A stretch of DNA of 64,000 bases from Micromonospora sp. WMMD882 (GCF_027497255.1 NZ_CP114903.1:4340001-4404000), one strand, 5' to 3'. Numbered from the stretch's first letter, positions 19,559 to 32,129 are shown. The notes: generated by a model from the letters alone, not told the origin. Program-made: numbers and translations.

Positions 19559-20194
19559 TCAGCCCACCTGCTCCGGGCCGGACTGCGGGTAGATCATCAC
19601 CTCGGGGCGGTGCACCTGCTCGCCCCGGGCCACCTCCCAGCCGGCGTCCCCGTACCGCTCGAAGGAGAGCCGGGCCCCGCCGGAGGCCCGGTAGTCGTGG
19701 TAGCGGAGGCCACCGGTGGGGTTCAGGCCGGTGGTGCCGGTGGCGGTCCAGCGGGCCTGCCCCGACTCGTGGCTGCGGTAGCGACGCCCGTCGAAGTCGA
19801 CGGTGGCCGGTCCCGGGGCCACCGTCGCTCCCGGCTCGTCCGTCCAGAGCACCAGCTCCAGCTCCGGGTCCTCCTCGACAGAGAGCCAGCGGCGAACGCC
19901 GTCGGCCGTCTCCAGCAGGTGCTCACGCCAGCTCCACTCCCCCTCGGTGAGGAGGAGCGAGCCGCGTACCGCGTACGACACCTGGCGGATCTCGATGATG
20001 TCACCGGGTCGCAGCCGGCGCGGGTCGCCGCGCAGGGCGTCGGCGTCGTGGTCCCGCAGCGGGTCGACGCCGGTGGCGGTGGCCGGACGAGTGGCCCGGC
20101 GGGACCGCCGCAACGCGATCACCGCGACGACCACTCCAGCCACCGCGACCAGGCAACCCGTGGTCGCCATCAGGTACGCCAACGTGCCGTTCAC
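19559..20194 (-). CDS. DUF4178 family protein
   Basis: The 211-residue product has one N-terminal membrane segment (about 5-27) and a soluble domain with RPGDIIEIRQVSYAVRG, EGEWSWREHLLE and RWLSVEEDPELELVLW, which is diagnostic for DUF4178. The family is unknown in function but is repeatedly found next to DUF350 and polyamine-type enzymes. The GTG at 20194 has GGGGAGG about ten bases upstream; the longer frame to 20344 lacks a site. It is the first gene of the operon, so the promoter should lie in 20195-20294. Confidence 0.84.
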   Translation of the reverse strand: MNGTLAYLMATTGCLVAVAGVVVAVIALRRSRRATRPATATGVDPLRDHDADALRGDPRRLRPGDIIEIRQVSYAVRGSLLLTEGEWSWREHLLETADGVRRWLSVEEDPELELVLWTDEPGATVAPGPATVDFDGRRYRSHESGQARWTATGTTGLNPTGGLRYHDYRASGGARLSFERYGDAGWEVARGEQVHRPEVMIYPQSGPEQVG

Positions 20195-20294
20195 GGTCGC
20201 CCGCCTCCCCTGCGCCGGTCGATCATCGTCCGTCGGCGCACGACGGTAACAACCGTTCGCACCTGCGGGAACAGGGGCGCTGTCGAGTGACTGG

Positions 20295-21362
20295 TCAGTT
20301 ACCCGAGGTCGTCGACCCGGACGGCGGATCGACCGGCGGGCCAACGTCCGTCGACGTCGTGCCGGGCGCGGCGGACTCCGGGCCGGGCGCGGCGGACTCC
20401 GGGCCGGGCGCGGCGGACTCCGGGCCGGGCGCGGCGGACTCCGGGCCGGGCGCGGCGGACTCCGGGCCGGGCGCGGCGGACTCAGGATCGGACCCGGTGG
20501 GCTCCGGGCCGGGCGCGGCGGACTGCGGGCCGGGCGGTGGTGGCAGGTGCCGGCCGGGGTCGGGGCAGACCAGGTATCCCGGCGGCGGATAGCCGGACGG
20601 TGGCGGGTACCCGGGCGGAGGCGTCGGATAGCCGGACGGCGGCGGGTAGCCGGGCAGGAGCGGCTGCCCGGGCGGCGGGGCGTACCAGGGCAGGCCGACC
20701 GGCGGGGCCGGGTAGTGCCAGGGCGGCTGCGCCGGGCCGGCGGGCTGCTCGGCGCGCGGCCGGAAGTACCTGTCGGCGGGCGGCAGGGTCAACAGCAGCA
20801 CCACCGCCACGGTGAGCGCGACGGCCAGCAGGATCCCGCCGAGCGAGCCGAGGCTGAGGAACTGGTAGGTGGGGTCGTCGGCGCCGTACAGGGTCTCCGC
20901 GAACTCGGACTCCTGCCAGACCAGGTCGCCGTTGTCGTCCTCGGTCCAGTCGCCGTCCGCGCCGATGCCGAACGGGACGGTCAGCGCGCCGACACATCCC
21001 CCGACGACGCAGAACAGCAGGTGCAGGCCCGCGCCCACGTAGACCAGGGTCCGGGCGGCGAGACCGCCCCGGCGGGTCGGGCGGGCGGTGGCGGCGAACC
21101 AGACCGCCAGAAACAGCGCGGGCAGCCCGGTGGTCACCGCCAGCAGCACGTTGCCGAACCGCTCACCGGAGACCTCCGCCGGGTCGGCGTCGGAGACGAT
21201 CTCGGCGGCCCGGGTGATCTGGCCGTCGAACTGCGCCGCCGAGGCCACGGCCAGACCGGCCACGGCGAGCAGCAGGCCGACCGTGGCGAGCTGCAACCAG
21301 AACGCGACGGTGACGGTGGTCGGCCGGGCCGGACGCGCCGGCTCATCGGCGGTGGAGGTCAT
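20295..21362 (-). CDS. Membrane protein with PGYP and PGPESAA repeat tail
   Basis: The 355-residue product (ATG at 21362; 21383 is an alternative) has four membrane segments in its first 190 residues, with an acidic extracytoplasmic loop (WTEDDNGDLVWQ). From residue 200 it is Pro/Gly/Tyr-rich (PPPSGYPPPGY) and ends in repeats of PGPESAA encoded by a 21-bp array. Its layout mirrors the protein at 14814; the two flank the DUF4178 operon, which suggests related roles or an old duplication. No enzymatic motif. Confidence 0.7.
   Translation of the reverse strand: MTSTADEPARPARPTTVTVAFWLQLATVGLLLAVAGLAVASAAQFDGQITRAAEIVSDADPAEVSGERFGNVLLAVTTGLPALFLAVWFAATARPTRRGGLAARTLVYVGAGLHLLFCVVGGCVGALTVPFGIGADGDWTEDDNGDLVWQESEFAETLYGADDPTYQFLSLGSLGGILLAVALTVAVVLLLTLPPADRYFRPRAEQPAGPAQPPWHYPAPPVGLPWYAPPPGQPLLPGYPPPSGYPTPPPGYPPPSGYPPPGYLVCPDPGRHLPPPPGPQSAAPGPEPTGSDPESAAPGPESAAPGPESAAPGPESAAPGPESAAPGPESAAPGTTSTDVGPPVDPPSGSTTSGN
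20361..20486. repeat. 21-bp minisatellite (six copies) in a membrane-protein gene
   Basis: Six head-to-tail units of GCCGGGCGCGGCGGACTCC plus two bases, with two more diverged units up to about 20528. The unit codes for seven residues of the C-terminal tail on the minus strand. Confidence 0.9.
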
Positions 21363-21432
21363 ACCTGCCGACGGTACGGCCATCGACGCGCTGGGCGCAG
21401 CCCTCTTCAGCCGACGCGCGTCGTACTCATGA

Positions 21433-21774
21433 TCATTCTGCGGTGAGCTGTTCGGCCGCGTGGTCGCGGAGCGCGCGGCGGCCCATGACGCAGCCGGAGA
21501 AGGTGGTGAACTCGCCGTCGGCGTCGGCGAGCCGGGCCCAGGCGGCTCGGGCCGCCGTCGGGTCGATCCGGCCCAGCAGCGTCGCCGCGTACGCCCGGCC
21601 GGCCGGCGAGCCCTCCGCCAGCAGCCGGTCGACCGCCGCGCGCACCTGGTCGGCCTGCTCCGGCAGGGCCGCTTCGAGCCGCCGGTACGCCTCGGTCGCC
21701 GGCAGCGGCTGCGCCGCGAACCCGACCCCGCCGAACGCGAGGGTGTCCGCCCGCGCCAACTCGTCGGCGTCCAT
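21433..21774 (-). CDS. Conserved hypothetical protein
   Basis: The 113-residue soluble protein is helix-rich, with DELARADTLAFGGVGFAA at the start, LPATEAYRRLEAALPEQAD, then AYAATLLGRIDP and FTTFSGCVMGRRALRDHAAEQL. The pattern suggests a HEAT-like helical protein, but no family is firmly recognised. The ATG at 21774 was chosen at the start of the ordered part. The ATG at 21819 has a better site (GGGAGAGGGG) and would add a basic 15-residue lead. It lies downstream of clpB on the same strand, separated by a repeat element. Confidence 0.65.
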   Translation of the reverse strand: MDADELARADTLAFGGVGFAAQPLPATEAYRRLEAALPEQADQVRAAVDRLLAEGSPAGRAYAATLLGRIDPTAARAAWARLADADGEFTTFSGCVMGRRALRDHAAEQLTAE

Positions 21775-21855
21775 CTCGACCGCCGACCGCCGTCCCCGCC
21801 CACTTCTCCGCCACCTCATACCCCTCTCCCTTCCCACCCCGCCCCGCCCCGACCC

Positions 21856-21918
21856 CGGTGATCAAGAGATTTGTGTCGCCGAACCGGCCGGTCCGGCACG
21901 AGAACCTCTTGATCACCG
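21856..21918. repeat. Dispersed intergenic element, copy downstream of clpB
   Basis: CGGTGATCAAGAG (21856-21868) and CTCTTGATCACCG (21906-21918) form a perfect 13-bp stem around a 37-base loop containing ACCGGCCGGT. C-rich sequence precedes and G-rich sequence follows, as in the related element at 2378-2400. It starts 29 bases past the clpB stop. Confidence 0.7.
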
Positions 21919-21946
21919 TCGAGGGGCGGGGGTGGGGTGGCTGGGG

Positions 21947-24538
<2,592 letters not shown>

Positions 24539-24585
24539 GGGCTCCCCCGGAATCGGCGTGTCCACTCAGACAGACACAACCAGAG

Positions 24586-24604
24586 TTGAGCCTATTCCAC
24601 TCAA
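24586..24604. promoter_or_regulatory. HAIR operator (HspR site) upstream of clpB
   Basis: TTGAGC-CTATTCC-ACTCAA matches the HspR-associated inverted repeat CTTGAGT-N7-ACTCAAG apart from one inner base and the outer bases. hspR is encoded in this window at 27703-28143. Confidence 0.8.
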
Positions 24605-24694
24605 CTCCCGCCATGTGAGCTGAGTCACCTATCACCATGAGTCGATGCGCTGGGCGGCTCGCACCACCCGTGGCCAGCCCTCGCGTCGGTACCG

Positions 24695-24700
24695 TACCGT
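24695..24700 (+). promoter_or_regulatory. Candidate -10 hexamer for the antiporter operon
   Basis: TACCGT followed by six bases and the GTG at 24707; no ribosome-binding site is visible. Confidence 0.4.
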
Positions 24701-24706
24701 GACCGC

Positions 24707-25207
24707 GTGCGAGTACGTGTTGAACAGACAGCCCTGCCGGGCATCGGCGTCCGTCACGACATGATGACGGAGTCCGGCCGCCGCCTCGGGGTGGTCTCCC
24801 ACCGCAACGGCCGACGTGACCTCGTCCTGTACGACCCGGACGACCCCGACTCCTGCCAGCACGACATCCCGCTGACCGACGACGAGGCGGAGGCGCTGGC
24901 CGACATCCTCGGCGCGTCGCTGATGCTCGGCCAGCTCGCCGGGCTGCGGGACCAGGCCGCCGGCCTGCTCACCGAGCAGATCGCCATCCCGGCCGGGTCG
25001 AGGTACGTCAACCGCCGCCTCGGTGACACCAAGGCCCGCACCCGCACCAGCGCCTCCATCGTGGCGGTACTGCGTGACCGCGAGGTGATCGCCTCGCCGG
25101 ATCCCGCGTTCCGTTTCGCCGCCGGTGACGTGGTGGTCGTGGTCGGCACCCGACAGGGTCTCGACGGCGTCACCGCCATCCTCGCCGACAGTGACCCGGA
25201 CGGCTGA
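24707..25207 (+). CDS. Cation:proton antiporter regulatory subunit (KhtT/TrkA-C type)
   Basis: The 166-residue protein has an N-terminal ligand-type domain (residues 1-75) and a C-terminal RCK_C/TrkA-C domain: AIPAGSRYVNRRLGDTKARTRTSASIVAVLRD and DVVVVVGTRQGLDGV. It should sit on the cytoplasmic face of the antiporter encoded next and gate it, probably by nucleotide or pH sensing as KhtT does. The gene precedes the antiporter by five bases. The GTG start lacks a ribosome-binding site; a TACCGT hexamer six bases before it suggests a leaderless message. It is divergent from clpB. Confidence 0.85.
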   Translation: MRVRVEQTALPGIGVRHDMMTESGRRLGVVSHRNGRRDLVLYDPDDPDSCQHDIPLTDDEAEALADILGASLMLGQLAGLRDQAAGLLTEQIAIPAGSRYVNRRLGDTKARTRTSASIVAVLRDREVIASPDPAFRFAAGDVVVVVGTRQGLDGVTAILADSDPDG

Positions 25208-25212
25208 GGCGG

Positions 25213-26403
25213 ATGCACGAAACCACCACGCTGCTCGTCGAGGTCGGCGCGCTGCTGTTCCTGCTCGGCCTGCTCGGCCGGCTGAGCCGCCGGATCGGTC
25301 TCTCGCCGATCCCGCTCTACCTGCTCGCCGGCCTCGCCGTCGGCCACGGCGGCCTGCTGGAGATGCACGCCAGCGAGGAGTTCTTCGCCGTCGGAGCGGA
25401 GATCGGCGTCATCCTCCTGCTGGTCATGCTCGGCCTGGAGTACTCCGCGAACGAGCTGGTCGGCAACCTCCGCTCGGCGGCCCCGGCCGGCCTGATCGAC
25501 GGCGTGCTCAACGCGCTGCCCGGCGCGGGTTTCGCGCTGCTGCTCGGCTGGGACTGGACGGCCGCCGTGGTGCTCGCCGGCATCACCTGGGTCTCCTCGT
25601 CCGGGGTGATCGCCAAGGTGCTCGCCGACCTGGGCCGGGTGGGTAACCGGGAGACCCCGGTGATCCTCTCGGTGCTGGTCATCGAGGACCTGGCCATGGC
25701 GCTCTACCTGCCGCTGGTCACCGCCCTGCTGGCCGGGGTCGGGCTGTTGGGCGGGCTGAAGGCGCTGGCCATCGCGGTCGGCACGGTGCTGCTGGTGCTG
25801 GTGGTGGCGATCCGCTACGGCCACCTCATCTCCACCGCGATGTCCGCCAAGGACGCCGAGGCGCTGCTGCTCGGCGTGCTCGGGCTGACCCTGCTGGTCG
25901 CCGGGGTCGCGGCCAAGCTCCAGGTGTCGGCGGCGGTCGGCGCGTTCCTGGTCGGCATCGCGCTCTCCGGGCCGGTGGCCCACCACGCCACCGAGCTGCT
26001 CACCCCGCTGCGGGACCTCTTCGCCGCGGTCTTCTTCGTCTTCTTCGGCCTGGTCACCGACCCCAGGGACATCCCGCCGGTGCTGCTGCCGGCGCTCGCC
26101 CTGGCCGTGGTGACCATGGGTACGAAACTGCTCACCGGGTACCTCGCCGCCCGCCGCGTCGGCATCGCCGAGCCGGGTCGCTGGCGGGCCGGGCTGGCGC
26201 TGGTGCCCCGGGGGGAGTTCTCCATCGTCATCGCCGGGCTGGCGGTGGCCAGCGGCCGGGTGCCACCGGCGCTCGCCGCCCTCGCCACCGCGTACGTGCT
26301 GATCACCGTGGTGACCGGGCCGATGCTGGCCCGTCTGCCGGACTTCGCCTGGTTCAAGCAGTGGCTGCGCGGCCGCGCCGCCGTACAGCGGGTGGCCCGC
26401 TGA
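25213..26403 (+). CDS. Cation:proton antiporter (CPA2, KhtU type)
   Basis: The 396-residue product has about 12 membrane helices. It carries CPA2 motifs: LSPIPLYLLAGLAVGHGG early, EIGVILLLVMLGLEYSANEL, TWVSSSGVIAKVL and VIEDLAMALYLP with the conserved acidic residue, then ALVPRGEFSIVIAGLA. Together with the upstream TrkA-C subunit it forms a KhtTU-type potassium/proton exchanger for pH and cation stress. There is no C-terminal TrkA-N domain, consistent with regulation by a separate subunit. GAGGCGG precedes the ATG. A terminator follows at 26420. Confidence 0.9.
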   Translation: MHETTTLLVEVGALLFLLGLLGRLSRRIGLSPIPLYLLAGLAVGHGGLLEMHASEEFFAVGAEIGVILLLVMLGLEYSANELVGNLRSAAPAGLIDGVLNALPGAGFALLLGWDWTAAVVLAGITWVSSSGVIAKVLADLGRVGNRETPVILSVLVIEDLAMALYLPLVTALLAGVGLLGGLKALAIAVGTVLLVLVVAIRYGHLISTAMSAKDAEALLLGVLGLTLLVAGVAAKLQVSAAVGAFLVGIALSGPVAHHATELLTPLRDLFAAVFFVFFGLVTDPRDIPPVLLPALALAVVTMGTKLLTGYLAARRVGIAEPGRWRAGLALVPRGEFSIVIAGLAVASGRVPPALAALATAYVLITVVTGPMLARLPDFAWFKQWLRGRAAVQRVAR

Positions 26404-26419
26404 GCACAGGGAGACACGG

Positions 26420-26453
26420 GCGCCCTGCCGACGCCGCACGCACGGCAGGGCGC
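26420..26453 (+). terminator. Hairpin terminator after the antiporter gene
   Basis: GCGCCCTGCCG pairs perfectly with CGGCAGGGCGC around 12 bases, followed by TTCCCG; it begins 17 bases past the stop. Confidence 0.75.
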
Positions 26454-26597
26454 TTCCCGATCCGGCCCCTTCCCGAGCGGGCCCGTTCCTGATCCGGGGC
26501 CTTCCTAACTCGGCCGCGCCGCGCTACCGTTTCGCCCCAGCAAGCCAGGTCCCCGCGGGCGCCCGGTACGCCCCGCGGGCCCGAGCGGAAGGTGCCG

Positions 26598-27029
26598 GTG
26601 ACCGTGCACGGTCCGACGTTCCACGGCTTCGCCAACCCGGTGGACCCGTCCCCGGCCGAGCTGCGCGCCTGGGCGTACCAGCCGGACTCGGTGCCGTTGA
26701 GCACCATGCCCCAGGACTGGGACCTGCTCGTCTCCGGCAACCACCTGGCCACCACCCTGTTCGAGCTGGCGATGGATCCGGCCTGCCCGGCCCGCCGGTT
26801 CGCCCTGCACTGTCTCTACATCTACGCCGGCGACGGCATCCGGACCGGCTTCCGCGCCCACCCGAGACGCCGGCTACGCAAACTCGTCGAGCAGGCCGAG
26901 CTCAGCGGTGACCACCTGGTCCGCACCTGGGCGTACAACACCAGGACGCTGATGGACCGGCCGGAGCTCTTCGACTACCACGACTGGTGCGAGGGCGGCC
27001 TGGTGCGGGAGAACCGCCGGATCGGCTGA
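26598..27029 (+). CDS. Conserved hypothetical protein
   Basis: The 143-residue product (GTG at 26598, with GGAAGG about six bases upstream; GTG 26592 is an alternative) is soluble and aromatic-rich: GPTFHGFANPVDPSPAELRAWAYQ, PQDWDLLVSG, then CPARRFALHCLYIYAGDGI and HLVRTWAYNTRTL. No family is recognised beyond resemblance to actinomycete hypothetical proteins. It stands alone between two terminators, so it is a single-gene unit. Confidence 0.68.
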   Translation: MTVHGPTFHGFANPVDPSPAELRAWAYQPDSVPLSTMPQDWDLLVSGNHLATTLFELAMDPACPARRFALHCLYIYAGDGIRTGFRAHPRRRLRKLVEQAELSGDHLVRTWAYNTRTLMDRPELFDYHDWCEGGLVRENRRIG

Positions 27030-27046
27030 CGCCGGCCGGGCGGGGT

Positions 27047-27079
27047 ACGGGCCGGGATCCCCCGTGGCTCCCGGCCCGT
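27047..27079. terminator. Bidirectional terminator between convergent genes
   Basis: ACGGGCCGGGA pairs perfectly with TCCCGGCCCGT around an 11-base loop, three bases before the stop of the minus-strand gene. Confidence 0.75.
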
Positions 27080-27082
27080 GGC

Positions 27083-27574
27083 TCATCGGGGCTGGTCGGG
27101 GCGTTCGGCTCCGGCCCGTTCGGCGTCCGGTTTCCCGCTCTCCGCCCCGGCGGCGCCTGATCTGGCGTTCTCCGGCCGCGGGCCCGGTTTGCCGCCCTGC
27201 GGGCCGGGGCCCGGCTTCGCGCCCGCCGGCCGCGGGCCTGGTTTGGCGCTCTGCGGTCCGCTGGGGCCGGACGGCGGCGGGCCGGGCTTCGGTGGGCCGG
27301 GTTTGGGCGGGCCCGGTTTCCCCGGACCGGACTGCGCGGCACCGGACTGCGCGGGGCCCGACTGCGCGGGGCCGGACTGCGCGGGGCCGGACTGCGCGGG
27401 GCTGGACGGCACGGCGCCGGCTTTCGCCGGGTCGGACTGCCGTTCGACCGGGCGTCCGGGTTTGCCGGCGAACCGGCTGTCGGTGATCCGGTCGAACTTC
27501 TCCCGTACGGTCTCGGCCGCCTTCTCCAGGCGGTCCTCCGCCTGCCGGGCCACGTTGCGGGCAGACTCCGCCAT
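27083..27574 (-). CDS. Low-complexity Pro/Gly/Lys protein of unknown function
   Basis: The 163-residue product has an amphipathic helical start (ARNVARQAEDRLEKAAETVREKF) and then a disordered tail with PAQSG repeats (15-bp units) followed by KPGPPKPGPPPSG-type repeats. GGGGGAG eight bases before the ATG supports translation. The strand choice over other long frames here rests on that site and on the charged helix. No function is recognised; the tail is reminiscent of nucleoid- or RNA-contacting extensions, but that is speculation. Confidence 0.6.
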   Translation of the reverse strand: MAESARNVARQAEDRLEKAAETVREKFDRITDSRFAGKPGRPVERQSDPAKAGAVPSSPAQSGPAQSGPAQSGPAQSGAAQSGPGKPGPPKPGPPKPGPPPSGPSGPQSAKPGPRPAGAKPGPGPQGGKPGPRPENARSGAAGAESGKPDAERAGAERPDQPR

Positions 27575-27702
27575 CGCTCCCCCTCACCATGCCGATATGC
27601 CCCATTTGTGGCATCAGGGCGTGCTGGTGAGCTTACCCACGCCACCCCGCCCCGGGTGCGCTTTCCGGCGAACCCGGGACGGAGCACTGGGTCGGGACGC
27701 GG

Positions 27703-28143
27703 TCAGCGGTCGGGCGTCCGGCGGGGCCGCCAGACCACCAGCGCCGTGGAGGTGCGGTTGGTCGGGACGATGTCCCGACCCGGGAAGCGCGCCGCGGCCT
27801 CCAGCTCGGCCATCCGGCGGTACGCGGCGTCCAGCTCCGCCTCCAACTGGGCGACCCGGGCCTGCGCCTGCTCCAGGAGCTGCTCCAGCCCGATGATCCG
27901 CTTGATGCCGGCCAGGTTCACCCCGTCGTCCTGACTGAGCCGCTGCACCTCGCGCAACAGCACCACGTCCCGGACGCTGTACCGGCGACCGCCACCGGCC
28001 GCCCGGCCCGCCTGCACCAGCCCCAACCGGTCGTACTGGCGCAGGGTCTGCGGATGCATGCCCGCCATCCGCGCCGCGACCGAGATCATCAACACCTTGG
28101 CTTCGTAGGCAGGGTCACCCGAGCCGACGAAATCACCCGCCAT
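27703..28143 (-). CDS. hspR: Heat-shock repressor HspR (MerR family)
   Basis: The 146-residue MerR-type regulator has the helix-turn-helix VLMISVAARMAGMHPQTLRQYDRLGLVQ, a wing with GGGRRYSVRDV, and a coiled coil (LEQLLEQAQARVAQLEAELD). HspR binds HAIR sequences and represses dnaK and clpB operons, using DnaK as co-repressor in Streptomyces. ATG 28143 has GGAGG eight bases upstream; GTG 28152 is immediately adjacent to that site and is less likely. It is the last gene after dnaK, grpE and dnaJ. HAIR sites are visible upstream of dnaK and clpB. Confidence 0.95.
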   Translation of the reverse strand: MAGDFVGSGDPAYEAKVLMISVAARMAGMHPQTLRQYDRLGLVQAGRAAGGGRRYSVRDVVLLREVQRLSQDDGVNLAGIKRIIGLEQLLEQAQARVAQLEAELDAAYRRMAELEAAARFPGRDIVPTNRTSTALVVWRPRRTPDR

Positions 28144-28205
28144 CCCGCTCACCTCCGCGTGTACTCCACCGGTCGGTCGACGCGACGCACCCGCGCGCGC
28201 CCAGG

Positions 28206-29393
28206 TCAGTTGAACCGACGCACCCGCGCGTCGAGATGTTCCCGCGCCGCCGGCGCGGTGTGCTCGGCGAACGTCTCCAACGCCTTGCGGGCCTCCTCGG
28301 AGACGGTGGCCGGGACCACCACGTCCAGGGTCACCAGCAGGTCGCCGGCCTGCCCGTCGCGGCGGACCACCCCCTTGCCCCGGGCCCGCAGCACCCGGCC
28401 CCCCGGCGTGCCCGGCGGCACCCGCAGGGTCACCGTGCCGTCCAGGGTGGGCACCCGCAGGTCGGTGCCGAGCACCGCCTCCGCGTACGTGATCGGCACG
28501 GTCAGCGTCAGGTCGTCGCCGCTGCGCCCGAACAGCTCGTCGGGGCGCACCTTGACGTGCACGAAGAGGTCGCCGGCCGGGCCGCCACGCTCGCCCGGCT
28601 CACCCCGGCCGGTCAGCCGGATCCGCTGGCCGTCGGCCACCCCGGCGGGAAAACGGACGGTCAGCGTACGGGTCTTCGTGACCCCGCCGGTGCCCCGGCA
28701 CTCCGGGCACTTCTCCTCGACGACGGTGCCCACGCCCTGACAGTCACGGCACGGCTCGGCGAAGCTGAACGAGCCCTGGTTCCGGGTGACCGTCCCGGAG
28801 CCGTGGCACTGCGGGCAGGTCACCGGCCGGGTGCCCGGCTTCGCGCCGTCCCCGTGGCAGGTGTCGCAGACCCCGGGAGCGCGCAGGGTCAACGGCAGGG
28901 TGACCCCCCGTACCGCGTCGGAGAAGTCCAACCCGACCTCGGCCTCGACGTTGCGTCCCTTGGCCGGGCCGCGCGGGCGTCCGGGGCCACCGGGGCCGCC
29001 ACCGGAGAAGATCGAGCCGAACAGGTCGGTGAAGTTCCCGCCGGCGAAGCCGCCCCCGCCACCGCCGCGCGCGCCGCCCCCGAACAGGTCGGACACGTCG
29101 AACGGCATGCCGCCCGGCTGCCCCGCGCCCCGGGCGTTACGGCGGAACGCTCCCGAGCCGAACAGGGAACGCATCTCGTCGTACTCCCGCCGCCGCTGGT
29201 CGTCGGAGAGCACGTTGTACGCCTCGGACGCGGCCTTGAACCGCTCCTCGGCCCTGGGATCGTCCGGGTTGTGGTCCGGGTGGGACTCCCGGGCCAACTT
29301 CCGGTACGCCTTCTTGATCTCGTCCGAGGAGGCGGACCTCTCCACGCCCAACACGGCGTAGAAGTCCTTCTCCACCCAGTCCTTGGCACTCAC
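28206..29393 (-). CDS. dnaJ: Molecular chaperone DnaJ
   Basis: The 395-residue type I J-protein has the J-domain with the HPD motif (ARESHPDHN), a long Gly/Phe region, four zinc motifs (CDTCHGDG, CPQCHGSG, CRDCQGVG, CPECRGTG) and the C-terminal substrate domains. It stimulates the DnaK ATPase and delivers clients. The GTG at 29393 starts the conserved SAKDWVEKDFYAVLGV sequence, with GGGTGG upstream. It lies in the dnaK operon, but an unusually stable hairpin (29416-29470) separates it from grpE and may lower its expression relative to the first two genes. Confidence 0.96.
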   Translation of the reverse strand: MSAKDWVEKDFYAVLGVERSASSDEIKKAYRKLARESHPDHNPDDPRAEERFKAASEAYNVLSDDQRRREYDEMRSLFGSGAFRRNARGAGQPGGMPFDVSDLFGGGARGGGGGGFAGGNFTDLFGSIFSGGGPGGPGRPRGPAKGRNVEAEVGLDFSDAVRGVTLPLTLRAPGVCDTCHGDGAKPGTRPVTCPQCHGSGTVTRNQGSFSFAEPCRDCQGVGTVVEEKCPECRGTGGVTKTRTLTVRFPAGVADGQRIRLTGRGEPGERGGPAGDLFVHVKVRPDELFGRSGDDLTLTVPITYAEAVLGTDLRVPTLDGTVTLRVPPGTPGGRVLRARGKGVVRRDGQAGDLLVTLDVVVPATVSEEARKALETFAEHTAPAAREHLDARVRRFN

Positions 29394-29415
29394 CGGTCCA
29401 CCCTCTTCCACCCGA

Positions 29416-29470
29416 CCTGCACGGGACGTCCCGCCCGCCGGTCGTCGGCGGGCGGGACGGCCCGTGCAGG
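29416..29470 (-). promoter_or_regulatory. Very stable intercistronic hairpin between grpE and dnaJ
   Basis: CCTGCACGGG pairs with CCCGTGCAGG, then after one two-base mismatch GTCCCGCCCGCCG pairs with CGGCGGGCGGGAC around GTCGT. That is 23 paired bases in 55. It lies eight bases past the grpE stop and 23 bases before the dnaJ start. It could be an attenuator, a processing site or a terminator with a separate dnaJ promoter. Confidence 0.8.
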
Positions 29471-29478
29471 GTCGCGCA

Positions 29479-30216
29479 CTATTCCGGATCGGCGACCGCG
29501 ACCATCGCCGGTCGCAGCAGGCGCTCGCCGAGCTGGTAGCCCCGGCGCATCACCTGGACGCAGGTCGGCTCGCTGACCTCGGCCGAGGTCTGGTGCGCGA
29601 CCGCCTCGTGCCGGGTCGGGTCGAACGGGTCGCCCTGCTCGCCGAAGGCGGTCAGGCCGAACTTGCCCAGCGCCGTGGTGAGCTGCTCGGCAACGCTGCC
29701 GAACGGGCCCACCAGGTCGCCGTGCTCGCGGGCCCGGTCGAGGTCGTCGAGGATCGGCAGCAGCGCGGTCAGCACCGCGCCGGTCGCCTGCTCGCCGACC
29801 AGGGCCCGGTCCCGCTCGACCCGCTTGCGGTAGTTGGCGTACTCGGCCGAGACCCGTTGCAGGTCCCGGGTCCGTTCCTCCAGCTCCGCGCGGAACGCCT
29901 CCGACCCGACGCCGGACGACGCGGCCGGACCGCCGTCGGCCGGCTGGGCCGGGGCGTCCACCACGGGCGCGTCACCCGGGGCGGGCTCGGTGAGCGTCGA
30001 CTCGACCTCGATCTCGTCGACCACCACCTCGGCCTCCTCGACCAGGCCGCTGGCCTGCTCGGCGTCGCCGCCGGCGGCGTCCACCGAATCGGTGCCGCCG
30101 GCTGCGGTCGGCGCCCCGCCGACCGTCGGCTCCGCGCCGCCGGCCGACCCCGCGGAGTCACCCGACGTCGCCCCGGCGGTCTCCTCCGGGTCGGCGGCTC
30201 GTGGCTTGTCCGTCAT
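29479..30216 (-). CDS. grpE: Nucleotide exchange factor GrpE
   Basis: The 245-residue product has an acidic disordered N-terminus (residues 1-95), a coiled coil with RDLQRVSAEYANYRKRVERD, and the beta-rich head with DPTRHEAVAHQ and VMRRGYQLGERLLRPAMVAV at the C-terminus. It releases ADP from DnaK. It is longer than typical GrpE because of the Ala/Gly/Pro-rich lead, as is common in actinomycetes. The ATG has GAGGT eight bases upstream. It starts 50 bases past the dnaK stop. Confidence 0.96.
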   Translation of the reverse strand: MTDKPRAADPEETAGATSGDSAGSAGGAEPTVGGAPTAAGGTDSVDAAGGDAEQASGLVEEAEVVVDEIEVESTLTEPAPGDAPVVDAPAQPADGGPAASSGVGSEAFRAELEERTRDLQRVSAEYANYRKRVERDRALVGEQATGAVLTALLPILDDLDRAREHGDLVGPFGSVAEQLTTALGKFGLTAFGEQGDPFDPTRHEAVAHQTSAEVSEPTCVQVMRRGYQLGERLLRPAMVAVADPE

Positions 30217-30266
30217 GCGGCTACCTCATCCCTCTGTGCCGTGAGCTCGTGACCGGGGGCGGGAGG

Positions 30267-32129
<1,863 letters not shown>

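Noticed and set aside
19302..20486. Possible CRISPR array from the repeats
   Set aside because: The units are directly tandem with no spacers and lie within coding frames.
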